Of a stretch of 64,000 nt of DNA, positions 45,421-57,037 are shown one piece after another. The notes below the pieces were generated by a model. The model searched no databases. It was not told where the DNA came from and saw only the letters and a list, made by a program, of their open reading frames with translations. The stretch covers positions 331,154,177 through 331,218,176 of the forward strand of contig NC_090448.1 of assembly GCF_031143425.1 (NCBI RefSeq), read 5' to 3'. The position numbers were made by a program, and so were the translations under genes. Within the stretch, counting starts at the first letter, position 1. Each line of letters begins with the position of its first letter. The stretch is from Pleurodeles waltl. Taxonomy: Eukaryota > Chordata > Amphibia > Caudata > Salamandridae.

Positions 45421-47330
45421 CTAAGGCTGCAAACTGGTGGTAGTGCCGGTGCTGGTGCTGCCAGTGGTGGTGGGAGGCTCCAGCCCTCCTCCTGCAGCCT
45501 CCGATGGCTGCCCACTGGGGCTGCTGCTGCTGGTAGTGGTCCTACTGTCAGCGGTGCAGGTGGCGGTGGTTGCAGTGGGGCCTGCGGCGGTGCTAGTGGC
45601 AGTGCTAGCAGTGGTGCATGTGGCGGTGCTGGCTGTGGTGCAGGTGCCAGTGGTGGAGGGAGGCTCCAGCCCTTCTCCTTCAGCCTCGGATGGCTGCCCA
45701 CTGGGGATGCTGCTGCTGACAGTAGTGGTGCTAGCGGCGGTGCAGGTGGAGGTGCTTGCGGCGGTGCCTGTGGTGGTGCCTGTGGCGAGGCTGCTGCCGG
45801 TGCTGCCCGCGGTGCAGGTGGCGGTGCTGGCAGTTGTGCTGGTAGCCACCAGGCCTTCACCTGCAGCCTCCGACAGCTGAAGTGCCTTGCCTGGTGTTTT
45901 CTGCCCCTGCCTCACCTTGGCAGATGGTGGTGTGAGCTTGGGTCTGGCTGCTGGAATTTTTGAGGAGGCCTTGCTGGGTGGATCGTGCTCCTTGGCCTTG
46001 CTGCATGCTGTCCCCTTTTTCACCTTGGCAGGTGGCGGAATGGTTTTTTCCTTTGCAGGGGTTGCTGGCACACTGGCTGGCCTGACTGCTGCCCCCTTTG
46101 AGCCTCTGTGAGTTGCAGTTACCACAGCTAACGTTGACTTGGTGGCTGAGGTGCTGACCTGGGTTCTGGACACCCTGGCCGGAGGGGAAGTACGGGGGGA
46201 GGGGTAGGGAACAGGTCAATGTTTGCCAGGAAAGGCTTCTTAGACACACTGGGGCGGGAAGAGGGAGAGGGTTTGGGAGTGGAGGAAGGAGTGGTTATAG
46301 GAGGTGTCTGTCTGCAGACTTTGGGTGCAGGTGCAGGTGCATGAACTGGATAATGTTGTGAGGTGGATGGCTGTTGGGTAGGTGGGTGCTTGCGTTTGTG
46401 TCCTTTGGGAGGAGGGGTCACAGACACACTGGGAGAGGACATAGGGGACGTGTGAATGGATGTGGGGGTGGTGACTGCTCGTGAGGGGTGTGTTGTGACG
46501 GGCGTACTGGTGATGGAGGTAGTGGATGAGGATGTAGTGCATGCAGGTGTGAGTGGAGACGCTACTGGGAGGGAGGTGGACGAGAAGGAGGATGGGGACA
46601 CAGTGGAGGCAGTGGATGATGGTGTGTCTGCTTGGAGATGGTGCTTGTGTGAGTGCCTGTGAGATGAAGTGTGGTGCTTGTGTTTGCCTGAGCCACTTTT
46701 GGGTGTTGATTTGGGTGAATGCTGGTCTGAAGGTGTGCTTGGGATAGGCTGGGGTTGAGGGGATTAGGTCTGGGTAGAGGAAGTTGGAGGAGGGAGGCTA
46801 GAGACAGTGCCATCAGTGTTGAGGCCAGAGCCTGAAATGCTCTCTGTTGGGCCGCTATGCCAGAGTGAATGCCCTCCAGGTATGCATTTGTTTGTTGCAA
46901 TTGCCTCTTGACAACCTGGATGGCATTCAGTATGGTTGACTGCCCAACAGTGAGGGATCTCAGGAGGTCAACAGCCTCCTCACTGAGGGAAGCAGGACTG
47001 ACTGGGGCAGGGCCTGAGGTGCCTGGGGCAAAGGAGATGCCCACCCTCCTGGGTGAGCGGGCACGGGAAACACGCTGAGGGGCTGTTGGGAGGGTGGTGC
47101 TGGTAGGGCGGGTGGCTGTACCTGTTGTTGGGGTGGGCACAGAGTTGTCCGCCACCGCCAGGGAGCTTCCATAGGAGGAGTTGTCGCTGTCTGTGGTCTC
47201 CCCTCCTGTCCCCGTCGTGGTGCTCCCCTCGCCCTCAGTCCCACTGGTGCCCTCACCGTCAGTGGATTCGGCCTCCAGACCATATGGGATGCAGCACCCT
47301 CCATCGCCGGTTCCTCTGCCGGTGCCGGTG
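45421..47330 (-). pseudogene. MybB of H2: Ser/Thr/Pro-rich C-terminal exon
   Basis: The acceptor (gtgtgcattag on the minus strand) ends at 47331, and exon 3 begins at 47330. The frame down to 46562 keeps an S/T/G-rich acidic start, then ARSPRRVGISFAPGTSGPAP, a helical block EEAVDLLRSLTVGQSTILN, and a P/T/H-rich tail. It shows the ancestral reading at the point where H1 lost two bases. Frameshifts near 46590 and 46150 lead to two more open stretches (46601-46128 and 46173-45421). The last has imperfect repeats around GQPSEA-x-G-x-GLEPP and a K/P-rich part. Confidence 0.65.
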
Positions 47331-47721
47331 CTAATGCACACAAGGACACGGTGACAAAACAAAAAGGGGGGGGAGAGAGAAAGAGGATACACTTGGTCAA
47401 TGCCAGAAACACACTACCGTTGGCATACACAACACACAGGGAGCAGCCCTATGCACTAGGCCATACACAACCATTTACTAAGATAGTCACCAGCCCATGG
47501 GGTACAAGGCCTACCGCCATTAGCTGCACACCTGAAACCCACAGGACCCTGCCCAGTAGTAGATGCCCACTAGCACTATTGGGGTAGGAGTGCTTCATAG
47601 CCTGCCCAACAAGGGACCTACCCTGCCATCTTCGCCCTGGCCTAGGGGCACCCATAGCCCACATCCCCCGCCCAGGTAACTCTTAACGCGTGCAAAGTCA
47701 GGATTCTGAATCTGTACTCAC

Positions 47722-47990
47722 CCCCTTGTGGCTGCTGTGATGCCTTCAAGCGCCCATCCAACTCCGGATAGGCCACCGCCAGGATGCAGAACATCAGGGG
47801 GTCATGGTGCGACGGGCACCCCTTCCTCGTTGGGAGGCCAGCCCTAGCTGGGCCTCCGCCGTCTTCTTTGCCCAGCGGCGCAGATCCTCCCACCTTTAGC
47901 GGCAGTGGGTGGTCTGCCTGTCAAAGACCCCCAGAGCCGCACCTCCTTGGCGATGGCACGCCAAATACCCTTTTTCTGGTGGGCGCTGAC
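47722..47990 (-). pseudogene. MybB of H2: DNA-binding exon 2, frame-broken
   Basis: The exon runs from GTCAGCGCCCACCAGAAA (47990) to the gtgagt donor at 47721. It has 269 bp against 271 in H1 and H3. It opens VSAHQK...WRAIAKEVR as in the other copies but then loses frame. The splice sites are intact. Confidence 0.7.
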
Positions 47991-48204
47991 CTGCATGGAA
48001 AAGATGGCAGAAAAGTGAATTAGTCAACCGTCCTGACCGTCATACTCAAGGCCCACCAGATCCATCCCATCCCCTGATGCACATACACTGACCACCTTCG
48101 ATGCAGCACTCTGGCCTGGACACTTCTGCCCCCCCTACATGTGACTTACACACACAGCATTCCATACATTCATGGCCCACGCATCATGCTCACAGTGTAC
48201 TCAC

Positions 48205-48318
48205 CTGTTTGTCTGGAGGACCGTAGAGTAACGTGTACTGGGGTAGGACCCCATCCATCAGTTTCTCCAACTCCTCCGCAGTGAAGGCAGGGGCCCTCTC
48301 CCCAGACACATGAGCCAT
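48205..48318 (-). CDS. MybB of H2: exon 1
   Basis: A 114-bp exon from ATG (48318-48316) to the gtgagt donor at 48204, the same length as in H1. It encodes ERAPAFTAEELEKLMDGV and LLYGPPDKQ, the first helix of the Myb/SANT-like domain. Open here, but exon 2 is broken. Confidence 0.75.
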
Positions 48319-48778
48319 TGTCGCTTCCAGACACAGGTCACAGCAGCACTTGCAGTATAGGTCCTCTCCTGTTGAAGGTCAGGTAGCTAGTGAGTGAACA
48401 GATAGAAAATGGCGGTCACGTCCGTGGCGGTGCGTACCGTCACCGCCGGCGTACATCGCCATTGGCTCCTGGAACACATAGGGCCAAATGAGAACCAATG
48501 CGAAGTTGCGCGGCGGTCCGCCTACCACGACGGCGCACAACAGTAGCGGAATTACCTCATTTCCACTTGTCTCTCCTCACAGGTCAGGCAGCCGCCATTT
48601 CAGGGGGGCACAGGGCATGGCACCTAAGTGTGTCACAGCAGACATTGGCACAGCAACAGATTGTCGGATTCACATACTGGTTCTGTAAAGCAAAATAATC
48701 AGTACTAGTGCAATAGTGTGTGCATATGACCCTCTGCTCACCGTTGTCTTCCATAGGCTTCAACCGCTGAGGCTGAAT
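48319..48778. promoter_or_regulatory. H2 bidirectional transposase/MybB promoter region
   Basis: Between MybB (-) and transposase (+). It has ATTGG at 48461-48465 and CCAAT at 48495-48499 (34 bp apart, as in H1) and a GGCGG/CCGCC cluster at 48411-48531. The acceptor cttccatag at about 48756 implies a short upstream non-coding or coding exon for the transposase. Confidence 0.5.
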
Positions 48779-49857
48779 ATGAGATGGCGGCCTCCTCCGG
48801 TGTACAGACCCTTGGTGGACCTTGCAACAACGGAGGACTGACACATTATCATAACCTACAGACTTGATCGGGCCACAATCCAGGAACTGTGTGCCCAATT
48901 GGAGTCAGACCTGATGTCAGCTATCTGCCATCCCACAGGTATCCCCGTCTCATGCAGGTCCTGTCAGTGCTCCATTTCCTGGCAAGTGGTTCCTTCCAGA
49001 CAACAGTGGCCATGGCATCAGGGATGTCTCAGCCAATGTTTTCTGACGTGTTGACCAGAGTGTTGCAGCTACATCGTATTCCCCCAGGTGGAGGATTTGG
49101 CCACAATGAAAGCTTACTTTTATGCCCTGGACATATCCACAACATCAGTGGTGCCATTGATGGTACACATGTGGCATTTGTCCCCACCCCCACCCTGAGA
49201 AATGAACAAGTTTACAGGAATAGAAAAAGCTATCACTCTATGAATGTGCAGATGGTGTGTTTGGCGGACCAGTACATCTCCCATGTGAATGCCAAATATC
49301 CTGGCTCTGTGCATGACGCCTTTATCTTGAGGAATAGCAGCATCCCATATGTGATGGGCCAACTCCAGAGGCATCGGGTGTGGCTAATAGGTGAGCCCAA
49401 GGTCCCCACACATTATAAGTAGGTGCCTGGGCATGGGGTTGTCCCTAAGGGTTAGTGTGTGTCTAACAGTTGTCCCTCGATATTTGCAGGTGACTCTGGT
49501 TGCCCCAACCTCTCATGGCTACTGAACCCAGTGAGAAATGCCACGACAAGGGCAGAGGAACGTTACAATGAGGCACATGGGCGTATGAGAAGGATTATTG
49601 AAAGGACCTTCGACCTCCTGAAGGCCATGTTACGGTGCCTCCATCTGACACCTGTATCACTCACCCAAGAAGGTGTGCCAGATCATCGTTGCATGTTGCA
49701 CAACCTGGCCTTGAGACACCAGGTGCTTTTTCTGCAGGAGGATGTGCCTGGAGATGGTCTTGTGGCAGCGGTGGAGCCTGTGGACAGTGAGGAAGAGGAG
49801 GCAGAGGAAGAAGATGTTGACAACGGAAGCAATATTATTCAGCAGTACTTCCAGTGA
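48779..49857 (+). pseudogene. H2 HARBI1-like transposase, broken, with intron
   Basis: The conserved start reads ATGAGATGGCGG (MRWRPPPVYRPLV). A TGA replaces an Arg codon near 48839. Frameshifts occur near 48950 and near 49080, the latter with loss of about 8 residues. From about 49125 the frame is intact through GAIDGTHVAF (first Asp), YPGSVHDAFI (second Asp) and LIG. An intron 49391-49489 (GTGAGC...TTGCAG) follows, then GDSGCPNLSWLL, RRIIERTFDLLKA (Glu) and a tail ending IIQQYFQ. The catalytic residues survive although the protein cannot be made as one piece. H1 lacks this intron exactly. Confidence 0.85.
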
Positions 49858-50035
49858 CACACAGGTAAGACACTGTAACTTCACTTTACTAGGTGCATTG
49901 TCCAGTGGGGCATAGGAAGGGGAGTAATGGCAGTTCAGGGTGGACAGGGTGACAGAGTGGGACACAAGGGTGACAATCAGGAGAGTCTTATTTTCTGGTG
50001 GGGGTCTTGGCAATGTTCTCTGGCTTCTGCCTGGA

Positions 50036-51540
50036 TCACAGGGACCGTTTGCGGGGTGGTTCTCCTTCTGCAGGGGGTGGGGTGCTGGTGGCCTGTTGTT
50101 CCTGTGGCGGGGCCCCCTGTCCACTAGCGCCGGCGGAGGTGGAAGGCTGTTCATCGGTTTGGCTAGTGTCAGGGGCCCGTTGGTGTGCCACTGCCTCCCT
50201 CATGGTGTTGTCCATGTCAGCCAGCACCCCTGCAATGGTGACCAGAATGGTGTAGATGTGTTTGAGGTCGTCCCTGATCCCCAGGTACTGTCACTCCTAC
50301 AGCCAATGGGTCTCCTGCAACTTGGACAGTATCTGGCCCATGGTCTCCTGTGAATGGTTGTATGCTCCCAGGATGTTGGAGAGTGACTCCTAGAGAGTGG
50401 GTTCCCTGGGCCTGTCCTCCTCCTGTCGCACAGCATTCCTCCCAGCTTCCCTGTTGTCCTGTGCCTCTGTCCCCTGAACCGTGTGCCCACTGCCACTGAC
50501 CCCTGGTCTCTGATCGTCGTGGGTTTGTCGGGTTGCCTGGGGTCCCCGTAGTGGTGGACACACTGCTGATTGACGTGTCCTGGGGACAGTGGCTTGGGCC
50601 CGCTGGGTGGGTGCTGTGGTGGTGTTTCCTGAGGGGGGAGGCTCTGTGGTGGGTTGGGACTGTGGCAGGGGAACCGACTGTCCCGAGGTCCTGGATGGGC
50701 CAGGTTGGTCATCCTGATCCAGCTGTGCAAAACTGCTGTCGTCACTGTGGGCCTCTTTGGGGGGGACTGGATGTAGCTGGCACCTCCTCTCCGGTGACGT
50801 TGAGTATGGGTCCTGTGGGGATGCAAATGCAGTGTTAGTGTATCTGCGTGTGCCATCTTGTGCATGGATGGGTTTCCCTGTATGATTGTGATTTCGCTGT
50901 CAGCTTGGCCTTGTGTGAGTGGTGATTTTGTCGGCTGGGTGAGTCTCTCTACTGGGCATGCTGTGGTGATGGGTGTTCATGCAGGTCTGTGTTGGGGGTC
51001 CATGCATTGGTGTTACATGCAGGGCTTGGTATTGGGATGGGTGGGTTGTGATGGTGGGATATGTGTGAGGTGGTGGAGTGATAGGCGTGAGGGTAGGGGT
51101 AGGAGTTTGTGATGGCATGCAGGTAGGGTGGGTGGGATAAAGTAGTAAAGATTTGACTTACCAGAGTCCAGTCCTCCTGCTGTTCCTGCGAGGCCCTCAG
51201 GATGCATTATTGCCAAGACTTTCTCCTCCCAAGTTGTCAGTTGTAGGGGAGGAGGTGCGGGTCGACCGCCAGTCCTCTGTACTGCTACCTGGTGTCTTGC
51301 AACCACGGAACGCACCTTCCCCCGTAGGTCATTCCACCTCTTCCTGATGTCATCCCTTGTTCTTGGATGCTGTCCCACGGCGTTGACCCAGTCCACGATC
51401 CTCCGCCATAGCTCCATCTTCCTTGCAATGGATGTCTGCTGCACCTGTGATCCGAATAGCTGTGGCTCTACCCGGATGATTTCCTCTAACATGACCCTTA
51501 GCTCCTCCTCTGAAAACCTGGGGTGTCTTTGTGGTGCCAT
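50036..51540 (-). pseudogene. MybA of H2
   Basis: Exon 1 is 51540-51162 (379 bp), with FSEEELRVMLEEIIRVEPQL, ARKMELWRRIVDW and DIRKRWNDLRGK, ending at a GTAAGT donor. Exon 2 begins at 50812 after a CCCACAG acceptor and repeats the H1 sequence. An extra C in a run near 50760 shifts the frame. Further on, the sequence equivalent to the H1 TAG is CAG (DDQPGPS), showing that the longer protein is ancestral. The C-terminal helical region at about 50230-50400 and a P/T/S tail ending near 50036 are recognisable but out of frame. Confidence 0.75.
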
Positions 51541-52124
51541 GGGTGTGGTGTGAGTGGTATGTGTGAGGGTGTGTGGGTTGATGTGTTGGGGTGTGGGCTG
51601 TGAGGTGTGTGGATGGTGTATGGGTGATGGTGTTCTGTGGCTCAGATTGGAGTGGGTGCTCCTGGCTTGTGTCTCTCTCTGTTGGCAATCTTTTTTTTTG
51701 TTGAAAGGGTTGTGGGTAATGTGGGTGTGTGTTTTATAGTGGTGTGAGTGTGTGGTGTGTGTATGTGTGTCAGGTGTGTGTAGTTTGAATTGTCCAATGT
51801 GGTGGTGTTTTGTAAATGTGTGTGTATTTTGAGTGCAGCGGTGTGTACCGCCAATGGATTACCGTGGTTGAAAGACCGCCGTAGTGATTCGTGGGTCATG
51901 GTACTGTGGGCATATTCCTATTGGCGTAACGGTGTGGGTTTTGCTATCACCAGTTTATCACTGTCCTTTGGTGTGGCGGACTTGTGTGGGTGTCTGTATA
52001 GTGGCAGTTTTCTCAGTGTGGGTCGTAATACCCGTAGCAGAATGCCGCCGCGGTCATGGTATGTTGGCAGCCGTCAGCACGGCAGTAGCCGGCAGCATTT
52101 ACCGCCAGGGTTGTAATGAGGGCC

Positions 52125-53399
52125 TTAGTCATGTTGAAATTTGATTTGTGTCTAGACTCTGATTGGATAATGCCCTTTTGCATGATGTGGAACTACTGAA
52201 CTGTAGAATCAGAGACATTTGTGAACTTTAATATAGGGATGGACTTTGTAATTTTCATTTGGTTGTTCTCTAGTTTTCCTCTTGTTGTCTTCTGTTGTTC
52301 CTGTGCAGCTCGTATTCTGCACTTATCCTGATGGTGCTTCTAATAAACTTTGCTGGTGATCTAGACTCTTTCCTGCTGAAGACTTCTCTTGAACACTGTC
52401 TCTAGGAGAGGTAATTTTTTCCCTTGACATGTCCTTTTTCTAACAGCGGTTAGTATGCTGACACCTGTCTATTTTTTATTTTTCTAGTTATTTTCTCTTA
52501 GCCCGAGATAGATTGTTTCCAAATTATTTTGCCTTCTTTTGTATTTTGTCCGCATGGGTTAGTCAGGTCCCACACATGCATGTCCTAATTTGGTTAGTTA
52601 TATGGACAACCCATGTCCAACCCTGATTCTTAATTTCTGTCTAAGTCAAATATCAACACAGTCTCATTTGAGACATGTTTCTATTGTTCAAATAATGCTA
52701 ATGATATGTATTATTCTGCTTGAATGCTTAAAGTAGGTTAAATGTGTTTGTACATTTTGGGCAACTAATGGCAGTGATTTATCTTTACAATTTGATTCTG
52801 CGCACAATTTATGTAGCTTTAGCTTTGTGGGTTTGAAATAAAGCCTTTACATTTTTATTGGTTGGAGTTTTCCTTCTGTGACCGCATTGGTCATGGTGTT
52901 TAAATTTGTTGGGGTAAGTTTGAAATGATTGTGTATGGTTAACCACACTCTTCCTTGGGTCCAAAGGTCCGTTGACCAAGGTGAGGTGTTTTTTGATTCC
53001 TGAGAAGAATGATGAAAACGCGTTTCCAGTTCTGGTAGCGGAGTGACGGTTAAGTCTCAAGAAAGGGGTAGTCATATTTTTGTTCAGTATTAGGCGCATG
53101 TTATTGTTTAGTCCAAAAATTGCCAACCCTGTAACTTGCTCTATGGTTAGTTTGAAAGGTTGCTCTAATTCTAGTGCTGTGTGTGCAATTGTAGTGCAGT
53201 GTAAGTATAAATAGGGATTTGCCCTTGCAATGCTTTTTGCCATGGACTGCGGTGAATTGTGATGTTGTGAGGTGTTTGGGGAGTCGCCGTACTCAAAGTG
53301 ATTGTGGCACTTTGTGCTCAAAAGTTGTCCACAGTTGTTGTTGTTGATGGGTCCATCAAGGCCTAAGATCACGGGGTAATGCACAAGTGTAGAAGACAC
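52125..53399. other. stretch between H2 and H4; possible LTR sequence
   Basis: AATAAA at about 52341 is followed by GT-rich sequence, and a TATAAATA box lies at 53206-53213, both compatible with LTR or leader sequence of the element whose gag remnant lies beyond H4. The minus frame 52809-53399 (196 codons) is the longest unassigned frame here and shows no motif I recognise. H4 interrupts this stretch; it resumes at 57038. Confidence 0.35.
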
Positions 53400-53697
53400 T
53401 TGGGGCTAGATGTAGTAAAGTTTTGCGAGTCGCAAATGGCCCAAATCGCTATTTGCGACCTCGGAATATCCGAAATGGGATGCAAAAATCCTATTTCGGA
53501 ATAGCAAATAGCAATGCGACCCAGAACCGACTCGCAAAACTTGCGACCTGATTTTACGAACCACAATCAGGAAGTCGCAAATTGCGAGTTGCAAACCATA
53601 TGCAAGAGCCAGTCGCAATTTGCGACTGGTCGCAAAAAGCCCATTTTGCACATCCAGATTACCATTGATTCAGAGCAGGTGGTAACCAGAACCAAAG

Positions 53698-53704
53698 TAT
53701 AAAA
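53698..53704 (+). promoter_or_regulatory. TATA box of the H4 transposase
   Basis: TATAAAA lies 38 bp upstream of the first ATG (53736). Initiation at the usual distance would give a leader of under about 15 bases. Confidence 0.55.
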
Positions 53705-53735
53705 GGAGACCCAGAAGGCATCTGGGTGACTCAAA

Positions 53736-55023
53736 ATGGCTGAACTGTACGTGATAGCATGGAGAAGGAGAGTCCAGGCTGCCCAGCAGAGGAGGAGGAG
53801 GCAGAGACAGGAGAGGATATACCGAACCAGGCAGAAACTATTCCAACAAAATGAGGAGGAGATTTATGACAAATATAGACTGAGCAGTACTGTTATCTTA
53901 GAAATAATTGAACTGCTGAATCCTCAGCTTGAATGACAGACAATGCGCGGCAGCGCCATCACCACACATGTGCAAGTGCTATGCTCACTGCACCTCTTGG
54001 CCTCGGGTAGCTATCAGGGGGTGATTGCAGTGGCAGGTGGGGTATCCCAAAGTGCACTCTCATGATTCTTCAGACGTTTCCTAGATGCCATACTCGCACA
54101 CATGTCCAGATATATATACCTACCCAGGAATGAGGCAGAAATCAACAGCACCAAGTTGGACTTCTACAGAATTGCCAACTTTCCCCATGTAATAGGGTGT
54201 GTGGATGGGACACATATACAAATTTGCCCACCTGCAAATCTGGAATATGTGTTCCGCAATAGGAAATGTACCCACTCACTAAACATCCAGGTGGTATGTG
54301 ACGCCCATCATGTCATTACTGACATTGTAGCTAAATATCCAGGGAGTACACATGACTCATACATATTCAGGCACAGTGGGATACACCAACGCCTAGAATG
54401 TGGGAAGTTTGGAGACAAATATTTATTAGGTACTGATGAATGCACTCTGAAGCCATACATACAGGTCACTGTGTAACCCTGTGATGCCCTGCAAAATTTG
54501 CCTTTTTTGTCAAACAGGCGACAGTGCATATGCCCTGAGACCATGGATAGTCACCCCATACCTAAAACCTGCCATTCAGAATGAGAGGCGATATAACACT
54601 GCACATCGGCGGACCAGAACTGAAGTCGTGAGGACCTTTGGCTTGTTAAAGGCAAGATTCTGATGCCTCCATAACATTGCACATCGGCGGACCAGAACTG
54701 CAGTCGTGAGGACCTTTGGCTTGTTAAAGGCAAGATTCTGATGCCTCCACAAAAGTGGAGGTGCACTCTAGTATGTCCCAGAAACAGCATGCAAGATAGT
54801 TGTCACCTGTGCCATCCTACACAACATTGCCACCAGACATGGGCTACATCTCACCCCTGAAGACACAGACACGGAGGATGAGGAGCAAGAGCTACCACAC
54901 CGACAGCCTGGGGATAGAAGCATCGCAAATGAGGGCAGACAGAGTCGGAACCACATTGCAACCCAATACTTTGGCAGGTACATGGCAACTGTGACCACAC
55001 TCATTAATGTCAGACACACATAG
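53736..55023 (+). pseudogene. H4 HARBI1-like transposase, with intron and stops
   Basis: Starts MAELYVIAWRRR with a very Arg/Gln-rich N-terminus. A stop at about 53935 and another near 54063 interrupt the helical domain. The catalytic core is GCVDGTHIQI (first Asp) and YPGSTHDSYI (second Asp). After KYLLG comes an intron with a gtactg donor at about 54430 and an aaacag acceptor at about 54517, then GDSAYALRPW and RTRTEVVRTFGLLKARF (Glu). A 78-bp tandem duplication follows (54595-54672 and 54673-54750); its second copy has Ala instead of Glu and both copies end in TGA. The C-terminus has CAILHNIATRH and an acidic tail ending at 55023. Confidence 0.85.
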
Positions 55024-55171
55024 CCCAGTTACGTAGTGAAACAAACAAAACCTTTTTATTGCTAAACTATGTTATCATTAGAAATGTGCTGTATGCCACA
55101 GTCTGGAATTGTAAAAAGTCAAATCGGACACATTAATGGCATGTGCCTCAGTAATAGTACATTTCGGTGGC

Positions 55172-56658
55172 TCACAGCCTCCTCCTACTGCAGCCAGCAT
55201 GGCTCACTCCTGGTGGGTCCCCTGAGCCCTGCTGTGCACTGCTACTCTGCAGTACACGCGCATCAGTGGCAGACACACTGCTTATTGTGGAGCCCTCCTC
55301 GCTGTCCTGCGGGGTATCCCCTGTGCCCCTTGCAGCCTGTCTAGTCTCCATTATGTCAACCGCATGGCTGATGCGTCCAAGTCCCCATGCCACATCCCCA
55401 GCGAAATGACCCAGTTCCACCTGCAGGCTGACAGTGCGCCTTGACAGGCAGGTGGTGTTTGTAGCCAGGCGCCCAATGGATGCTGCAAGTCTGTCAAACC
55501 GGGCTGCAGTGTTGCGCTCCCTGCTCCGTGCCTGTGCCCTGTCATGCGCCAGTTCCCTGACCAAAAGTTCGATGGCCTGTGTCAGGTTCCCCAGGTGTGT
55601 GTTCATATGTTGGAACTGATTGTCCACATTAGCCATCCCATGGGTCATAGTGGTCTGCAGTCTTGTAAGGTTCCTGTTTATTGACCGCAACTGTCTTTTT
55701 GCAGGCGCTGACCCTGTACCAGTGATGCCTCAAGTCCCGCAAACTCAACATCTGCAACATCCTCCCTGTGCACAGAGTGCACTCTGCGCCAGTGTCTGTG
55801 CACTGCTCCTGCTGCTGGCTGTGTGTGCCTCTCTGTAAGCCTGGGCCATGGCACTACCACTGCTGCCTCCATGTCCAACGCTGGATCTTCCATGGACTCT
55901 GGTGGCATTTCCATGGGTGGTGGTGTCCTGCTGTGCCCCGCTGTGTCACTGGCAGCCTCCTCCTGTGAGTCTGGCCTATGTTCCTCACCCTGCATGTGTT
56001 CGCTGATGGGGGTGCCTTGTGGGAGACCTGTGGGACATAGGGGATACACTGTCAGTCTCACACATCTGTTTTTTGCCTCATATTAAACATTTCCCAATAT
56101 TTGGACTACTGTACTACATTGCCCATAATGCACTATTCTAGAGGTGACTGGAATGGAGCTCGCCTGGTGGTGCCTGCTGCAGGGTACTGGGATTGTGTGT
56201 ATAGTGCATTTGTGGGTGTCAAAGCATATATCATGGTACTCACTTTTTGATGTTCCAGGCGCTGAACTGTCCACATCTCCTATGCCCAGTACAGCCTCCG
56301 GCTCCAGTGTTGGCTCCACCATGGTTTCCAGGGCTGTAGGTGGTGGAATGGTGGATGGGCCTTCTCCAGTGCCCTTCATCTCCCTCATGTGCTCCGCAAA
56401 CCTCTCCTTGGTCCTGGAGTGAAGTTCATACCACCTTTTCCTGATTTCATCTAGGGTGCGGTGGCTTACCCCAATGGCATTTATTGTTTCTTGGATGTCT
56501 TGCCAAATTTTTTTCTTCTGAGTATCAGGGACACTCATTGCTGCCTTGCCAAAGAGTTGGTCATGGTGCAGGCAGCACTCCTCTGTTAGAACCTCCAACT
56601 CCTTGTCAGATAACTTTAGTTTTCTCTTCCTGCCAGCACTGCCTGTCTCCTTCTCCAT
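55172..56658 (-). pseudogene. H4 Myb/SANT-like protein
   Basis: Exon 1 is 56658-56244 (start MEKETGSAGRKRKLKLSDKE, donor gtgagt). It contains the trihelix Myb/SANT-like domain: LSDKELEVLTEE, HHDQLFGKA, KKKIWQDIQETINAIG and DEIRKRWYELHSR. Exon 2 begins at 56027 (acceptor gtcccacag) and keeps frame (SLPQGTPISEH) through an acidic P/E-rich stretch. A one-base shift at about 55690 moves into a second open stretch (55690-55172). That stretch is helical with heptad-like spacing (LTQAIELLVRELAHDRAQ), suggesting a coiled coil. Apart from that shift the protein would be about 430 residues. This is the ordinary Harbinger partner of the transposase. Confidence 0.8.
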
Positions 56659-57037
56659 GGTTGCTGCAACTCCTCTCACCTGGGTGTAGCTCTGCAGTTT
56701 GGGCTGGGTGTGCTCCTCCCTCCTCCCAGTTCTATTTGGTGACTTCCTGGTTCTGATGTCATCACCGAGAGCCAGGAAGTGGGTTTCCCAACTGTTATGT
56801 TGCACCTGCAGGCAATTTGCAAGGAAGTCACAATTTGTGACACCGGACCACACCCTTTGCGCAAATTGCGACCTCGCTAAAAACGGAGGTCGCAAAATGC
56901 GGTGCAACACCTCTGTGACACGCAATTTGGTATGGCGAGTCTTTATGGCATTTGGTTTTGCGAGTCAGAAATAGCGATTCGCATGAAATCGCTATTTCCG
57001 ATTCGCAATGTTTTTACCTACCTACATCTGGCCCTTG

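Larger units (their letters stand above)
43884..52124 (-). mobile_element. Harbinger H2, 8.2-kb three-gene element in inverse orientation
   Basis: Ends GGCCCTCATTACAAC (left) and GTTGTAATGAGGGCC (right), 15 bp exactly inverted. The flanks are ATA and TTA, a one-base mismatch in the expected 3-bp duplication. Gene order on the minus strand equals H1: MybA (51540 downward), transposase on the opposite strand (48779-49857), then MybB (48318 downward), minisatellites, and the possible last exon (44152-44262). All three genes carry stops or shifts, so the copy is defective but structurally complete. Confidence 0.88.
53403..57034 (+). mobile_element. Harbinger H4, 3.6-kb two-gene element
   Basis: Ends GGGCTAGATGTAG (left) and CTACATCTGGCCC (right), flanked by an exact TTG duplication (53400-53402 and 57035-57037). 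Subterminal repeats of TTTGCGA/GCGAGTCGCAAA occur at both ends. It encodes a transposase (+) and a Myb-like protein (-), convergent, with about 150 bp between their stops. Both genes have lesions. It belongs to a different subfamily from H1-H3 and is the likely source family of the 706-bp MITE at 33725. Confidence 0.9.

Noticed and set aside
45388..45963. 191-codon plus-strand Gly/Ala-rich frame
   Set aside because: Shadow of the minus-strand Ser/Thr/Pro-rich MybB tail of H2.
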